A DNA stretch of 64,000 bases from DASYXW01 sp035934405 (GCA_035934405.1 DASYXW010000074.1:49854-113853), one strand, 5' to 3'; counted from the first letter of the stretch, positions 1-8,813 are shown. Translations and numbers: made by a program. Notes: generated by a model not told the origin, from the letters alone.

Positions 1-1060
1 GCAACGCCGTCGAGAGGATGTCGCCCTGCGCGGTCCGCGTCGGCAGACCGGTGGAGGGACCGACACGCTGAATGTCAAAAATCACGCCCGGCACTTCGGC
101 GTAATATCCCAGACCTACGAACTCCGACATCAGTGAGACGCCCGGCCCGGCCGTCGAGGTCATGGCGCGCGCCCCCGCCCAGCCCGCTCCCACCACCATG
201 CCGATGGCGGCGAGCTCGTCTTCAGCCTGCACAATCGCGAACGTCGCCCGCTGGGTCTCCGGGTCGATGCGGAACCGTTTCATGTAGCCGATGAGCGTTT
301 CGCACACCGAAGACGACGGCGTGATGGGATACCAAGTCACCACCGTGACGCCCGCGAACATGCACCCCAGGGCGGTGGCGGCATTGCCTTCGATCAGAAT
401 CTTGCCGGCGGTCGCATTCATCAGTTCGACGCGGAAACGGTCGCCCTTTTCCAGGTTTTTTTCGGCAAAATCGTAACCAGCCACCACGGCCTTGAAATTC
501 ATGTCTGCGGCTTTCACCTTCTTCTTAAACTGCTTGCGCAGTGCCTTCTCGATTTCCTCCATATCCACCCCGAGCAGCCTGGCCACCACGCCCACGTAAA
601 TCATGTTGCGAACCAGCTTCCGCAACTTCGCGTCGGGACACACCGGCGTCACGAGTTGGTCAAAGGGTACCGGGTAGAAAATCAAGTCGCTGCGGAAGCG
701 ATTGGCGGCGAGTTTCTCGTCGTAGACGCAGGCAGCGCCCGGATCGAGATTCTTCACATCTTCCTCGACCGTCTCCGGGTTCATCGCCACCAGGAAATCA
801 ATCTCCTTGCGCCGGCCGATGTACCCGTACTTCGAGGCGCGAATTGTGAACCAGGTGGGCAGGCCGGCGATGTTGGAGGGGAACATGTTCTTCCCCGAAA
901 CCGGAATGCCCATCTGGAAGATGGCGCGCAGCAACACCAGATTCGAGCTCTGACTGCCGGAGCCATTGACGGTGGCCACCTGAATGCTGAGATCGTTCAC
1001 CATCCGCTGCCCGCCGATGGGTTCCTGGGTCTCGGTTATTGCAAATTCAGTCGTTGCCAT
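1..1060 (-). CDS. korA: 2-oxoacid:ferredoxin oxidoreductase, alpha subunit (5' part, cut by window edge)
   Basis: The alpha subunit of the enzyme that oxidatively decarboxylates 2-oxoglutarate (or another 2-oxoacid) to the acyl-CoA and reduces ferredoxin. About 353 N-terminal residues are visible and the reading frame runs off the left edge. The first ~190 residues match the gamma-type domain (NGSGSQSSN near the start, then FTIRASKYGYIGRR). After a linker, the TPP-binding alpha domain begins with GNAATALGC and the hallmark YPITPSS, then QAEDELAA and TSTAGPGVSLMSE. The fused gamma-alpha order is that of KorA rather than four-subunit POR. The ATG at 1058-1060 follows AGAGGAG. The beta subunit would be expected beyond the left edge. 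Exact 2-oxoacid specificity cannot be read from this fragment. Confidence 0.9.
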   Translation of the reverse strand, partial: MATTEFAITETQEPIGGQRMVNDLSIQVATVNGSGSQSSNLVLLRAIFQMGIPVSGKNMFPSNIAGLPTWFTIRASKYGYIGRRKEIDFLVAMNPETVEEDVKNLDPGAACVYDEKLAANRFRSDLIFYPVPFDQLVTPVCPDAKLRKLVRNMIYVGVVARLLGVDMEEIEKALRKQFKKKVKAADMNFKAVVAGYDFAEKNLEKGDRFRVELMNATAGKILIEGNAATALGCMFAGVTVVTWYPITPSSSVCETLIGYMKRFRIDPETQRATFAIVQAEDELAAIGMVVGAGWAGARAMTSTAGPGVSLMSEFVGLGYYAEVPGVIFDIQRVGPSTGLPTRTAQGDILSTAL

Positions 1061-1876
1061 GAACTCCTCTTCCGTAAAGCGTGTCACAGCCGTAAGATGC
1101 TGCTTTGATTGACCGTTAGCGCGAACCCGCGCCTATTCTCCGGTTCGTTCCAGAAGTCTTTGCTGATTCTAAAGGACATTACAACTTCGAACGTTTGATT
1201 CTGATTATCGGGTTAGCTCCGGCACTGCCACTAAGCCTGTGTAAATGATCGTGCTGGTGCGAAGACGGGCTTGCGGTCATGGCTCAAACCAGCTCGCCTC
1301 CAGCCGCTGGCAAATCGGGCCTGCTGCGTTCGAATTCAACTTACCTACTTTCAGTAACATTCCCGGTTTAACCGTCATTCCTCCCTCTGTTCCGCTTTCA
1401 TCCCCGGCACCGCCCGGGTGGAACGGCGGGTACCGGACCGTCAAGGTCTGCCCCTGAGACTTGGCGCCACAAGCTGCGGGCGGCTCGGTTTTTATTCGCC
1501 GGATCAAGCGTGATGATCATGTGCCATGATTCTCAGAAAGCGCCACCCTAGAATCGTTGGGCAACGGCAACCGAAAGCCCGAGAGCGCCAAGTCGACCGA
1601 GTTTTCCATCATAGATTTAGATGCTGGTTCCGCACCGGGTTGCCCACACTTTGTCTTGCCGGGCCAGACGGCTCCCAGCATACGATACTTCGCAGCTACA
1701 GTCCAGCGCCGCAGGGCGAATTGCCAGTTCAGATAGAATCCAGGCAGAATCCAGACGCAGTCCATTGACTCGTTGGACGGCTGGGCGCAGATTCGGGCCG
1801 CCAAGGTACCCAAACCAGCGGCAGGCGTGACCTTACCTGACGCAGCGGCAGGTGCTTGGGCAAGGAGGACCTAGCC
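1061..1876. other. Long intergenic region between divergent genes
   Basis: About 815 bases separate the divergently transcribed korA and hydrolase-like gene. Short open frames occur on both strands, but none has a ribosome binding site or recognisable protein. It must hold the korA promoter and contains one copy of a 33-bp direct repeat (1711-1743). I see no RNA gene. A decayed gene is possible but cannot be supported. Confidence 0.4.
1711..1743 (+). repeat. 33-bp direct repeat, copy 1 (upstream of hydrolase-like gene)
   Basis: The segment beginning GCAGGGCGAATTGCCAGTTC recurs at 3208-3240 with a single A/G difference. Both copies are followed by related CAGACGCAGTCC text (1752-1763 and 3238-3258 region). 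The two copies bracket the 1877-3094 gene almost exactly. Confidence 0.75.
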
Positions 1877-3094
1877 ATGTCAACGCGGAACTTGTGGCGG
1901 TGTTTTCTGCTGGCTGTGACGCTCGGGGCAGGCGCGCGCCTGTGCGCCGCAGCGCCGCTTTCGATCGGAACCTTCACCCCAGGAAGCCCGGTCACCTGCC
2001 CAACCGGCTTCTTTTCCGGCATGTCCTGTTATTCCGCCACGGTCAGTGATTGCGTGGATTACCTCGGTCATACGCTCCCCGCCTACGACCTCATCTACGG
2101 CATCACAGCCCAGCCGGCCAGTCCCAAGGGCGTGATTGTGCTTCATGACGGCAGCGGCGGACAATACCCGTACAATCTCCCCAACGGCACCAACGACTTC
2201 GCCTCTGACTATTACGCTGCGGGCTACCAGGTTGTCCAGATGGTTTGGACGACCGGCAAATGGCAGCCCACGAGAATAGTAGGGGAGTACGACCTCAAGG
2301 GAACCGCCTGCCGTCCCGCCACGGTCTTCAATTACCTTTGGACTACCTACTACCTCCCTATGTACAAGGGCCCTGGCGGCCCCGGCTATTGCATGCAGTC
2401 AGGCAGCGGCGGCGGCGCGACCATCGCCTACTATCTGGCCCAGTACAATGGCGGGAATTACGTTGACAAGGTCTTGCTGCATGCGGGTCCGGAATACGTT
2501 GACCTGCAAAAAGGTTGCGCCGTGCCCAACTACGGCCCCGTGACCGGATGTCCGAACGGAGGCGGTGTTTACCCGTGCGCCCAAGGCGCATCATCGTGGA
2601 CCTACGGCCCACAATACTACAGCGGCGAGATAAGTTGGTGCGCCGGCGGCGGAGCGGATAACGGCTCGAACGCCGCGTGCAACAACACCCATGGGATTAA
2701 TACGTGGCCGAATGAAACCGCTTGGAAAGACATGAGCATTATCGATGGGCTCTCGGACTCCTCCTTCGTCTATTCCAACACCAACATCTCCGGCTATCTC
2801 TGCACCAACACCGACATCAACGGGAAGGGGAATCTGAATCCTTCCTCCGAACAGGGCTGGCTCTATTACTCCCAGTTCCCGCAGGGCAGCCTTCATGCTT
2901 TGGTGGTCCACACGGCCACTTGCTGGGCGAGCAAAGGGAGCAACACTCCCGACCCCGAGGGCGTCGTTTATGCCACCGTCATTGACGGCAGCTCCGTCTA
3001 CTCAGGACCGAAGACGTGCCAAAACACTGGATTCACAACCGGCTATTCCGCCATGTGCAACGACATGGTGAATGATTGCGTCGCCCGGCACTGA
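1877..3094 (+). CDS. Secreted cysteine-rich alpha/beta-hydrolase-like protein
   Basis: A 405-residue exported protein of uncertain function. The ATG at 1877 is chosen because AAGGAGG lies 8 bases upstream; a start 21 bases earlier lacks one. Residues 1-25 form a signal peptide ending near LCAAAP. The body fits an alpha/beta hydrolase: a strand leading to KGVIVLHDGSGG (oxyanion-type turn), then a nucleophile-elbow-like SGSGGGA followed by a helix (TIAYYLAQY), and a late LHALVVHTA segment that could carry the histidine. The elbow is SxSxG rather than the usual GxSxG. About 15 cysteines suggest disulfides in an extracytoplasmic protein. It is isolated, flanked by 33-bp direct repeats. An esterase or polysaccharide depolymerase-like enzyme is possible; no substrate can be named. 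Confidence 0.7.
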   Translation: MSTRNLWRCFLLAVTLGAGARLCAAAPLSIGTFTPGSPVTCPTGFFSGMSCYSATVSDCVDYLGHTLPAYDLIYGITAQPASPKGVIVLHDGSGGQYPYNLPNGTNDFASDYYAAGYQVVQMVWTTGKWQPTRIVGEYDLKGTACRPATVFNYLWTTYYLPMYKGPGGPGYCMQSGSGGGATIAYYLAQYNGGNYVDKVLLHAGPEYVDLQKGCAVPNYGPVTGCPNGGGVYPCAQGASSWTYGPQYYSGEISWCAGGGADNGSNAACNNTHGINTWPNETAWKDMSIIDGLSDSSFVYSNTNISGYLCTNTDINGKGNLNPSSEQGWLYYSQFPQGSLHALVVHTATCWASKGSNTPDPEGVVYATVIDGSSVYSGPKTCQNTGFTTGYSAMCNDMVNDCVARH

Positions 3095-3207
3095 ATCGGG
3101 GTGCTCCGTTCTCTCCAAGCCTGCCCGCCGGGACATATCCCGTCAGCATTCTCAACTTGTCGAAGGTGGACGCAGAGCTTTCAGTGAGAAGAGCCGCAGT
3201 TTTGAAG

Positions 3208-3240
3208 GCAGGGCGAATTGCCAGTTCGGATAGAATCCAG
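3208..3240 (+). repeat. 33-bp direct repeat, copy 2 (downstream of hydrolase-like gene)
   Basis: Second copy of the repeat at 1711-1743, with 32 of 33 bases identical. It lies between the hydrolase-like gene and the rodA promoter. Confidence 0.75.
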
Positions 3241-3294
3241 ACGCAGTAGACGCAGTCCTGATTACAGAAATGGTGAAATCGGTCGATTTGGAGT

Positions 3295-3300
3295 TATAAT
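3295..3300 (+). promoter_or_regulatory. Consensus -10 box (TATAAT) directly upstream of rodA
   Basis: A perfect TATAAT ends 11 bases before the rodA ATG. Transcription would begin only about 4-6 bases before the start codon, and no Shine-Dalgarno sequence fits. No good -35 is visible at the expected spacing. The mRNA may therefore be leaderless or nearly so. Confidence 0.45.
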
Positions 3301-3311
3301 CCGCCAAGCAC

Positions 3312-4400
3312 ATGCGTAAGGGAGCGAGTTTCCGAGACCTCGATTGGTTCCTGCTGGCGGTGGCACTGGCACTGGCTGCCGTGGGCGTAGTGGAAATCTA
3401 TAGCACCACGGCACACTCGGCGCTGGCGGGCGAGTACAAGCGCCAAATCTACTGGATTCTAGCTGGCTCCGCCCTGGCGCTGGCCATCAGCCGCCTCGAC
3501 TACCATTTCTTCCTCGAACGCACTCCGGCGCTGTACGCTGTGAGCATTTTTGGGCTCGGCGCGGTCCTGTTCGCCGGACACGCCGTGGCCAGGACCCATC
3601 GCTGGTTGAGCCTCGGCGGCCAAACTTTTCAAGTGTCGGAAATGGTGAAGTTGGTTATAATCATATCTGTGGCGGCATATCTGGCCGGCAGCAAAGGCAA
3701 ACCCGTCACTTGGAAAGGCCTCGCCGTGTTGGGACTTTTGGCGGGCGTGCCGACAGCGCTCGTCGCCTTGGAGCCTGACCTCGGGACGGCGCTCACCTAT
3801 CTGCCGATTGTCGCGGCAGGGGTCTTTCTCGCCGGAATCCGGGCGCGGCAGGTCTTGGTTTTGTTGCTTCTCGGAGCGGTGATGCTGCCCGTTGGCTGGC
3901 GTCTCATGCGGCCTTATCAGCGCGAACGGCTCATGAGTTTCGCACATCCGTCGGACAACGCGCAAGGCTCGGGGTACCAGGTGGCGCAGTCCAAGATTGC
4001 GATTGGCTCGGGTGGGTTCCGGGGAAAGGGAATCGGCAACGGGACGCAAAGCCGGCTGGGGTTTATCCCGGTTTCCCACGCCGATTTTATTCTATCGGCT
4101 TTTGGCGAAGAGCAGGGCTTTGTCGGTATTTTTTGTGTTCTGCTGTTGTACTTTCTATTGCTCGTGCGCTTGCTGGATGGGGCCCATTTGGCCAGTGACC
4201 CGGCGGGCGCGTTTCTGATTGTGGGTTTGACGTCGGTACTGTTTTTCCAGGTCGCCGTAAACGCCGGGATGATGATCGGCCTCGTTCCCATCACCGGGAT
4301 CCCGCTTCCGCTCATGAGCCAAGGAGGCTCCTCGGTCCTGTTTACGTTCGCAGGTCTGGGCCTCGCGATGAGCGTCAAGATGCGGCGGTTTGTCAATTAA
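3312..4400 (+). CDS. rodA: Rod-shape peptidoglycan polymerase RodA (SEDS family)
   Basis: A SEDS glycosyltransferase that polymerises lipid II during side-wall growth with a class B penicillin-binding protein. The 362 residues form about ten membrane segments, the usual RodA length. Visible family signatures are RWLSLGG with the following FQVSEMVKL, the LEPDLGTAL motif carrying the conserved aspartate, GSGGFRGKGIGNGTQ, the FIPVSHADFILSAFGEEQG loop, and the C-terminal GIPLPLMSQGGSS. The start at 3312 is the first ATG and gives a normal N-terminus (FRDLDWFLLA). A TATAAT box lies just upstream with no ribosome binding site. rng/rne follows 233 bases downstream on the same strand. FtsW is the alternative; the absence of an FtsW-type N-terminal extension favours RodA. 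Confidence 0.93.
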   Translation: MRKGASFRDLDWFLLAVALALAAVGVVEIYSTTAHSALAGEYKRQIYWILAGSALALAISRLDYHFFLERTPALYAVSIFGLGAVLFAGHAVARTHRWLSLGGQTFQVSEMVKLVIIISVAAYLAGSKGKPVTWKGLAVLGLLAGVPTALVALEPDLGTALTYLPIVAAGVFLAGIRARQVLVLLLLGAVMLPVGWRLMRPYQRERLMSFAHPSDNAQGSGYQVAQSKIAIGSGGFRGKGIGNGTQSRLGFIPVSHADFILSAFGEEQGFVGIFCVLLLYFLLLVRLLDGAHLASDPAGAFLIVGLTSVLFFQVAVNAGMMIGLVPITGIPLPLMSQGGSSVLFTFAGLGLAMSVKMRRFVN

Positions 4401-4633
4401 CAGGCGATGGGGGCTTGGCCAAGGGCTGGGCTCGACGCACCGGGCAGGTCCAGACGGCAGGGCGTAGCGCCGTCTCGGCCGCCAGAGACCGACTAGAGAT
4501 CGACCAGAGATCGAATTGGCGGGCCGGTCGTGACCTCCAGGTTTTGGAAGGTCTGGTCTGCGCGAGGACGTGGAAAGTCTGATCTCCGCCGCGGCGGATG
4601 GATCCTTTCCGCAGTTCCGCAAAAGGAGTTTCT

Positions 4634-7288
4634 ATGTCCAAGGAGTTGTTTATCTCCTCGTCGCCGCACGAGACGAAGGTTGCGGTGTTGGAAGATGATG
4701 AGCTAGTGGAAGTGTATTTCCAGCGTGACACCGATGTGGGGCTGGTTGGAGGCATTTACAAGGGCCGCGTCAGCCGCGTGCTTCCCGGGATGCAGTCGGC
4801 CTTCGTGGATATCGGCCTGGGACGCGATGCTTTCCTCTACGTCTCGGATTTCTTCGAGGACTCGGAGGAGTACGACAAGGTGTTTAGCGAGGCCGAGTCG
4901 CGGGTAGCCAAGTATGTGGAGGAGCCTGCCGCGGCGGGTTCGCTGCAGACGGCTTCTCCTGGAGCCGCCGACTCGGCTGGCGGGCCACCATCGTCCGAAG
5001 GTTCACCCGAACCTCCGGCGGAGGGAACCGAATCAGCTGCTGCCGCCGGCGGAGCGATCCCGGCATTGGATACTTTCGCAGAGGCAAGCCCGGCGCCGGT
5101 ATCTGGCGCAACGGCCGAAGTTTCGGCCGTTGCCTCGGCGGCGACGCCTGCGCCTACCGCCGGTCAGTCCGGTGAGGCGCGCCCGACCGAGCGGCGGGAG
5201 GAGCATCGTGGTCGGCGACGCCGACGGCGCGGGGGCCGCTTTGGTCAGTCGGTTCCGGTGCCCAAGGGCGCGCCTTACGAGCACCACGTACGGCGGCCTG
5301 AAAATCCCGCGCCAAGTTCGGCCCCGGCAAAGCCTTCGTTCGAGGTGCTGCCGGGCGAGTCGCTTGCCAAATATGGCCACGTCGAGCCCCCACCAACTAC
5401 TCCGGTCTACGGCGCTGACGCCACCGTCGAGGTGGCTGACGAATCGGCAGTGCCGCAGGCCGCTAACGAGCCGATCGGAGAGCAGCCACCTCGCTCCGAG
5501 CCTTCCGTCGAGCCTGTGGCACCCGCCTTTGAAACGCCGGTGGACACACTGACTTCTTCATCGTCTTCGCCGCCAGTTGAAGTAGCTGGAACAGAGAGGC
5601 TGGTGGCGGAGGAAGCGGAACCGGTGGAAGATGGTCAACTCCTGGGCGAGCTGCGGGTCGCTCCCGTCGGATTTCAGCCGGACAGTCCGGGAGCATTGCC
5701 GCCCGTAGCGAGTCTGGACCGGCCGACTGAGGCGAGCGCGTCACCGCTGGAGACCGCCGAGCGGGAAGCTGTCCCGGGCATCGGCGGAGACGAAGCTTCG
5801 GAAACCACCGAGGGAGTGGAGGCTGCCGGTGAGGCCGCGCCTGAGGAAGCTGCCGCTGCGGCGGAAGCAACTTCGCTTAGCGCCGAGAACGCCGGGACCG
5901 AGGGGTCCGCGGCGGAGGTTCAGGCTGAGACTGGCGGCCGCGCTTACACCCTCAGTGAGCCGCACCAGCGGCCGCACTTTGCGCCGCGCCGTGGCCGCAA
6001 AGGGCGCGGGCGGTTCGGACCTCGTTCGCCCCGTCCCGAAGGCGGAGGCTACAAGCGTGAGCCTGCACGGGGTGGAAACACACCGGCGGTGGAGATTACC
6101 GAAGTCCTGAAGGAAGGCCAGGAAATCCTGGTTCAGATCGCCAAGGAACCGCTGGGCACCAAGGGCGCGCGCATCACTTCGCATATTGCTCTGCCCGGGC
6201 GCTACCTGGTCTACATGCCCACCATCCACCACATCGGTGTGTCGCGCAAGATCGCTTCGGAAGACGAGCGCCTGCGCCTGCGCAACATCATCCTTGAAAA
6301 TCGCGGCGCGCTCACGGGGGGATTCATTGTGCGCACGGCCGGCGCGGGAAAGCCCGAGGACGAGCTGAAGGCCGACCTGAAGTTCCTCTCCGGCCTGTGG
6401 GCTGAGATTCGCTCGCGCTCCGAGCGCTCGAAGGCGCCCGCGCTGCTGCACCGCGACCTGACGCTGGTGGAACGCATGCTGCGCGACGTGCTATCGCCGG
6501 ATTTCAAGTCCGTGCGCGTCGACAGCGAACTCGAATACGCGCACATCGTGGAGTTCGTCAACCGCTTCCAACCGTCGCTGGTGGGCCACGTGAAACTCCA
6601 CACGCGGCCGACCGCGCTCTACGAGGAATTCGGCATCCAGGCGGAAATTGACAAGGCGCTCAAGCCCAAGGTGTGGTTGAAGTCGGGAGGCTACATCGTG
6701 ATCAACCAGACCGAGGCGCTGGTGGCGGTTGACGTGAACACCGGCAAGTACGTGGGCAAAACCAACCGCCTGGAAGACACCATCGTCAAGACCAACATCG
6801 ACGCGGTGAAGGAGATCGTTCGCCAGATCCGGCTGCGCGACCTGGGCGGGATCATCGTCATCGACTTTATTGACATGGACGATCGCCGCAATCGCTTGAA
6901 GGTGGTGCAGGCGCTCGAAGAAGCCTTGCGCTCGGACCGCGCCCCCACCAAGATTCTGTCGTTTAACGAATTTGGCCTGGTGGCACTCACACGCAAACGG
7001 GTGAAACAGTCGCTGGAGCGGACGCTCTCCGAGCCTTGCTCCTACTGCACGGGCTCGGGCTGGATCAAGTCCGTCTCGACGGTCTGCAACGAGATTCTGG
7101 CCGAAGCGAGGAAGATGGCGAGCGAGATCGAGGGTGACACGATCACGCTGCGTGTCAGCCCGGAAGTGGCCAAGGCGCTGAAATCGCGCGAGGGTGTCCT
7201 GCTTTCGGAGCTTGAGTCGCTGACGCAGAAGGATATTGTGATCAAACCGGACGCGACAGTGCATCAGGAGCGGTTCGAGATATTTTAG
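4634..7288 (+). CDS. rng: Ribonuclease E/G with a giant disordered insertion in its S1 domain
   Basis: An endoribonuclease for mRNA decay and rRNA processing. The ATG at 4634 has AAAAGGAG 5 bases upstream; an in-frame ATG at 4598 does not. Of 884 residues, about 1-85 are the first half of the S1 RNA-binding domain (GGIYKGRVSRVLPGMQSAFVDIGLGRDAFLY). Roughly 390 residues rich in Ala, Pro, Glu and Ser follow, with two Arg/Gly-rich patches (RGRRRRRRGGRFG and RRGRKGRGRFG). The S1 domain then resumes (EVLKEGQEILVQIAKEPLGTKGARIT). The DNase I-like catalytic core carries both metal-binding aspartates (LVAVDVNTG and IVIDFIDMDD), and the zinc link is CSYC. There is no long C-terminal degradosome scaffold, so the core is RNase G-like. 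The insert may act as a relocated scaffold or RNA-binding region. Confidence 0.93.
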   Translation: MSKELFISSSPHETKVAVLEDDELVEVYFQRDTDVGLVGGIYKGRVSRVLPGMQSAFVDIGLGRDAFLYVSDFFEDSEEYDKVFSEAESRVAKYVEEPAAAGSLQTASPGAADSAGGPPSSEGSPEPPAEGTESAAAAGGAIPALDTFAEASPAPVSGATAEVSAVASAATPAPTAGQSGEARPTERREEHRGRRRRRRGGRFGQSVPVPKGAPYEHHVRRPENPAPSSAPAKPSFEVLPGESLAKYGHVEPPPTTPVYGADATVEVADESAVPQAANEPIGEQPPRSEPSVEPVAPAFETPVDTLTSSSSSPPVEVAGTERLVAEEAEPVEDGQLLGELRVAPVGFQPDSPGALPPVASLDRPTEASASPLETAEREAVPGIGGDEASETTEGVEAAGEAAPEEAAAAAEATSLSAENAGTEGSAAEVQAETGGRAYTLSEPHQRPHFAPRRGRKGRGRFGPRSPRPEGGGYKREPARGGNTPAVEITEVLKEGQEILVQIAKEPLGTKGARITSHIALPGRYLVYMPTIHHIGVSRKIASEDERLRLRNIILENRGALTGGFIVRTAGAGKPEDELKADLKFLSGLWAEIRSRSERSKAPALLHRDLTLVERMLRDVLSPDFKSVRVDSELEYAHIVEFVNRFQPSLVGHVKLHTRPTALYEEFGIQAEIDKALKPKVWLKSGGYIVINQTEALVAVDVNTGKYVGKTNRLEDTIVKTNIDAVKEIVRQIRLRDLGGIIVIDFIDMDDRRNRLKVVQALEEALRSDRAPTKILSFNEFGLVALTRKRVKQSLERTLSEPCSYCTGSGWIKSVSTVCNEILAEARKMASEIEGDTITLRVSPEVAKALKSREGVLLSELESLTQKDIVIKPDATVHQERFEIF

Positions 7289-7292
7289 CGGA

Positions 7293-7910
7293 TCAATCGG
7301 TGTCGAACCGCTGCTCTCGCTGCGGGTCGCCGTACATGTGGTAGCCGTTCTGTTCCCAGAATCCGGCGCGGTCTTCCGGCAGGAAGATCAAGCTGCGAAC
7401 CCACTTCGCGCTCTTCCAGCCATAAAGCTTGGGAACCACCAAGCGCAGCGGACCGCCATGCTCGGCGGCGAGTGGCTGGCCGTCGTGCTGGAGCGCGAAG
7501 AGCACGTTCGGTTCGAGCAGGTCGCGAAGCGGAACATTCGTGGTGTATCCCTCTTCCGATGCGGCGAGAACGTAAGCGGCTTGAGGCTGGGGCGCGGTGA
7601 GTTCGGCGATGGTGCGGAACGCGACGCCTTCCCAATGGTTGTCGAATCGGCTCCAGCGCGTGACGCAGTGGAAGTCCGCCGTCACCTGGATTCTGGGCAG
7701 GGCTTGGAACTCCGACCAGGCGAGGCGCAGAGGCTGCGACACCATGCCGCTGGTGTGGAAGTCCCAGGTGGCGGGGTCGAAGCTGGGAACGCCGCCGACG
7801 TGCAGAACGGGCCACTTCAGGGTCAGCGACTGGCCGGGCGGCAGACGTCCCTGGAGTTTCATCTCCTGCTCGCGCAGTTTGCGCTCCAAATTGTTCGTGA
7901 ACAGTCCCAA
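7293..7910 (-). CDS. Sulfite oxidase-like molybdopterin oxidoreductase
   Basis: A 205-residue protein of the sulfite-oxidase/MsrP molybdopterin fold. The Moco-coordinating cysteine is in TADFHCVTRWSRFDN. Further family marks are GVAFRTIAELT, EEGYTTNVPLRDLL, the pterin-contacting HGGPLRLVVPKLYGWKSAKWV, and the C-terminal FWEQNGYHMYGDP. It has no Tat or Sec signal, so it is probably cytoplasmic, unlike periplasmic MsrP. The N-terminus (KLREQEMKLQGRLPPGQSLT) is typical of the short 'sulfite oxidase-like' branch. It converges on rng with 4 bases between stop codons. The physiological substrate is unknown. Confidence 0.88.
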   Translation of the reverse strand: MGLFTNNLERKLREQEMKLQGRLPPGQSLTLKWPVLHVGGVPSFDPATWDFHTSGMVSQPLRLAWSEFQALPRIQVTADFHCVTRWSRFDNHWEGVAFRTIAELTAPQPQAAYVLAASEEGYTTNVPLRDLLEPNVLFALQHDGQPLAAEHGGPLRLVVPKLYGWKSAKWVRSLIFLPEDRAGFWEQNGYHMYGDPQREQRFDTD

Positions 7911-7985
7911 GCAGTCGCTTCCCGGTCTATGATCGGTCGCGGTTTTCGGGATTCAGTCGAGAAGCTGCCGGATCGCCCAGGGCCA

Positions 7986-8351
7986 TTACTCCACGACCAC
8001 CTTGCCGGTCATCCGGTGTCCCAAGCCGCAGATGAGGCCGCACTCATAGGTGAATGTGCCGGCCTTATCCGGGGTGAACTCGATCGTGGTGGTCTCGCCT
8101 TTCTCGAGCTTCTGGTCAACGTGAAACGCCTTGAGCTTGAACCCGTAACTGCGGTCCAGGGCCTTCACCATCAGCTTGACGGGCTTTCCCTGCTTGGCAT
8201 TAATCACAAATGGGTTGAACTTGTACTTCGAGGCGGTCATCTGAATGACGAGTTCGTGCCCGGGCAGCGGGCTGGGGTTCTGTGCCGGCCGGGCGAGCGT
8301 CGGCGCCATGAGCAAGGCGCTGACTGCAAAAGCGATCTTGAAACGAAACAT
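7986..8351 (-). CDS. Secreted cupredoxin, CuA-like domain with altered ligands (paralogue 1)
   Basis: A 121-residue exported single-domain cupredoxin of the cytochrome c oxidase subunit II type. The start at 8351 follows GGAGG/AGAGG; a start 30 bases earlier is less likely. A signal peptide (FKIAFAVSALLMAPTLA) precedes about 95 residues of beta-sandwich. The C-terminal loop reads CGLICGLGHRM. It keeps the C-x3-C-x3-H part of a CuA site, but one residue is missing before the methionine. The position of the first CuA histidine is tyrosine (DRSYGFKL). It is a tandem paralogue of the gene at 8418-8813, which retains the full set. It may bind a single copper or none, or serve as a copper carrier. 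Confidence 0.82.
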   Translation of the reverse strand: MFRFKIAFAVSALLMAPTLARPAQNPSPLPGHELVIQMTASKYKFNPFVINAKQGKPVKLMVKALDRSYGFKLKAFHVDQKLEKGETTTIEFTPDKAGTFTYECGLICGLGHRMTGKVVVE

Positions 8352-8417
8352 ATCCTCTTTCCTCCCGTCGGAAAATGGCAAGGTGAAAATCGCAATTGAA
8401 AACTGGAATTGAGGGCG

Positions 8418-8813
8418 TTATTGCTGCGCCGGCGCCTCCACCACCAGCTTGCCTTTCATCCCATGATGTCCAAATCCGCACTCGACCGAGCACTCGAAGG
8501 GAAAGGTGCCCGCTTTGCTGGCGGTGAACTCGACCGTGGTGGGAACGCCTTTCTTGAGGCGCTCTTTGATACCGTATGCCTTCAATTTGATCCCGTGGTC
8601 CCGGTCGAGCGATGTAATCACCAGTTTAACATGATCGCCTTGCTTCACGGTGATCACGTTGGGATCGAATTCGTATTTCTTGGCGGTCATGGTGATTTCC
8701 CGGCCCTCGCCCGTGGCGCTCGCCGTCGGTGGAGCGTCCTGCTGCGCGAGACTCGCCACGGCCACTGTCGCAAGCAGCACTATGAACATGAATGTCACTC
8801 TGATCTTATTCAT
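8418..8813 (-). CDS. Secreted cupredoxin with complete CuA-type ligand set (paralogue 2)
   Basis: A 131-residue secreted cupredoxin, upstream paralogue of the 7986-8351 gene. The N-terminal signal peptide (FMFIVLLATVAVASLA) ends near AQQD. The ligand pattern is that of a binuclear CuA centre: His in LDRDHGIKL, then CSVECGFGHHGM, giving C-x3-C-x3-H-x2-M with the bridging-loop Glu. It lacks the transmembrane hairpin of an oxidase subunit II, so it is a soluble periplasmic electron carrier or copper chaperone by inference. The ATG is preceded by AAGGAG. The 66-base spacing and shared strand suggest co-transcription with paralogue 1. A double-hairpin repeat lies just upstream. Confidence 0.85.
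   Translation of the reverse strand: MNKIRVTFMFIVLLATVAVASLAQQDAPPTASATGEGREITMTAKKYEFDPNVITVKQGDHVKLVITSLDRDHGIKLKAYGIKERLKKGVPTTVEFTASKAGTFPFECSVECGFGHHGMKGKLVVEAPAQQ

Noticed and set aside
1277..1855. Small open frames on both strands in the korA upstream spacer
   Set aside because: No start signals, overlapping antisense frames and no recognisable protein.
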